Shown in pieces: positions 6,066 to 6,697 of a stretch of 6,697 nucleotides of DNA (its first letter is position 1; every line of letters begins with the position of its first letter). The position numbers were made by a program, and so were the translations under genes. This stretch comes from an uncultured Bacteroidales bacterium (GTDB lineage Bacteria > Bacteroidota > Bacteroidia > Bacteroidales > Muribaculaceae): contig CALZQD010000098.1 of NCBI GenBank assembly GCA_945828175.1, forward strand, positions 1-6,697, given 5' to 3'. The notes under the pieces were generated by a model. It was given only the letters and a program-made list of their open reading frames with translations. It did not search any database and was not told the origin of the DNA.

Positions 6066-6697
6066 TGATATCAAGGCCATAATCTTCGACTACGGCGGCA
6101 CACTCGACACCGACGGCGCCCACTGGAGCGACGTCATCTATGGCGCATGGCGTGCCACGGGGCTCGACGTCGGCCGCGACGTCTTCTACAACGCATATGT
6201 CAGCGCCGAGCGCGCCCTCGGCCGCGGCGACATCATAGGCCCGGGATTCACCTTCGCCGACACACTCGACATCAAAATCGCCCTGCAGTTCGACTACCTC
6301 GCCTCGCGCGGGCTGCTGCCCGACGGCGCCGACAGCCTCGCCGGCGAAATCGCTGCAATCTGCCACAACACAGCCCTGAGCCACATCCGGCGCGCCGAAC
6401 CGCTACTGCGCCGCCTCGCCGAACGCTTCCCGCTGGCGCTCATCAGCAACTTCTACGGCAATCTGACGGCCGTACTCAGCGACTTTGGCATCCGCGACTG
6501 CTTCAGCTCGGTCGTCGAGAGCGCCGTCATCGGTATCCGCAAACCCGACTCGCGCCTCTTCAGCATCGCAGCCACAGCTCTCGGCGTCAGCACGGCCGAG
6601 TGCCTCGCCGTCGGCGACAGTCTCGACAAAGACATCATCCCCGCAGCCTCGGTAGGCTGCAAGACCGCTCTGCTCGTCGCCCCGGGCGCTTTCGAAA
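6055..6697 (+). CDS. HAD family hydrolase (3'-truncated by window edge)
   Basis: At least 214 residues of a haloacid-dehalogenase-superfamily phosphatase; the 3' end lies outside the window. Motif I is IIFDYGGTLD at 9-18, with nucleophile D12. The usual second Asp of DxD is G14. Motif II is the Ser in LISNF at about 129-133, motif III the Lys in IRKPDS at about 161-166, and motif IV GDSLDKDI at about 188-195. A helical cap domain lies between motif I and motif II (about 18-115). It starts at ATG 6055, overlapping the previous gene by 11 nt, so it is probably co-translated. A nearby ATG at 6065 is in another frame. The substrate is unknown; context suggests a phosphorylated sugar, polyol or head-group precursor, but housekeeping nucleotide phosphatases look alike. 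Confidence 0.88.
   Translation, partial: MGYNDIKAIIFDYGGTLDTDGAHWSDVIYGAWRATGLDVGRDVFYNAYVSAERALGRGDIIGPGFTFADTLDIKIALQFDYLASRGLLPDGADSLAGEIAAICHNTALSHIRRAEPLLRRLAERFPLALISNFYGNLTAVLSDFGIRDCFSSVVESAVIGIRKPDSRLFSIAATALGVSTAECLAVGDSLDKDIIPAASVGCKTALLVAPGAFE

Noticed and set aside
1..6697. CRISPR arrays, tRNA or rRNA genes, insertion sequences, attachment sites
   Set aside because: No regularly spaced repeats, cloverleaf-like sequence, transposase motifs or terminal inverted repeats were seen on either strand.

Overview
The window looks like chromosomal DNA from a gut-type Bacteroidales bacterium. A Muribaculaceae-like or Bacteroides/Prevotella-like source is plausible, but the genus cannot be fixed from sequence alone. 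Four things point there. The first gene is a four-helix-bundle protein with the C-terminal 'suffix' domain typical of Bacteroides relatives. The promoter-like site ahead of the main gene set matches the Bacteroidetes pattern (TTG, about 20 nt, TAnnTTTG). No purine-rich Shine-Dalgarno sequence stands out at the starts checked. The gene content matches the inositol-lipid cluster known from Bacteroides thetaiotaomicron.

Layout: 42-521 encodes the four-helix-bundle protein, in DNA visibly more AT-rich than the rest. A 142-nt intergenic region (522-663) carries the promoter candidates. From 664 to the right edge there are eight tightly packed genes, all on the + strand: an ATP-grasp protein of unknown substrate, a PgpA-type phosphatase, a GtrA-like four-helix membrane protein, a CDP-alcohol phosphotransferase of the phosphatidylinositol-phosphate-synthase type, an AUR1/PAP2-like inositol phosphorylceramide synthase, a lysophospholipid-type acyltransferase, a second and longer CDP-alcohol phosphotransferase, and a HAD hydrolase cut by the window edge. 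Spacings are -11 to +34 nt, with ATGA and GTGA stop/start overlaps, so this is very probably one operon.

Working model: the first CDP-alcohol enzyme joins inositol phosphate to CDP-diacylglycerol to make phosphatidylinositol phosphate. The PgpA-type phosphatase removes the phosphate to give phosphatidylinositol. The AUR1-like enzyme transfers phosphoinositol to ceramide, giving inositol phosphorylceramide. The first three steps follow the published B. thetaiotaomicron pathway. The acyltransferase, second CDP-alcohol enzyme, GtrA-like protein, HAD phosphatase and ATP-grasp enzyme have no assigned step and may make, move or decorate a further lipid.

The most notable point is the absence of myo-inositol-phosphate synthase (MIPS) from the window. 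The position just upstream of pgpA, where I recall MIPS in B. thetaiotaomicron, is held by the ATP-grasp gene. Either MIPS lies elsewhere in the genome, or this organism gets its inositol phosphate another way. The second CDP-alcohol enzyme is also unusual, because the last Asp of its signature is displaced by one residue.
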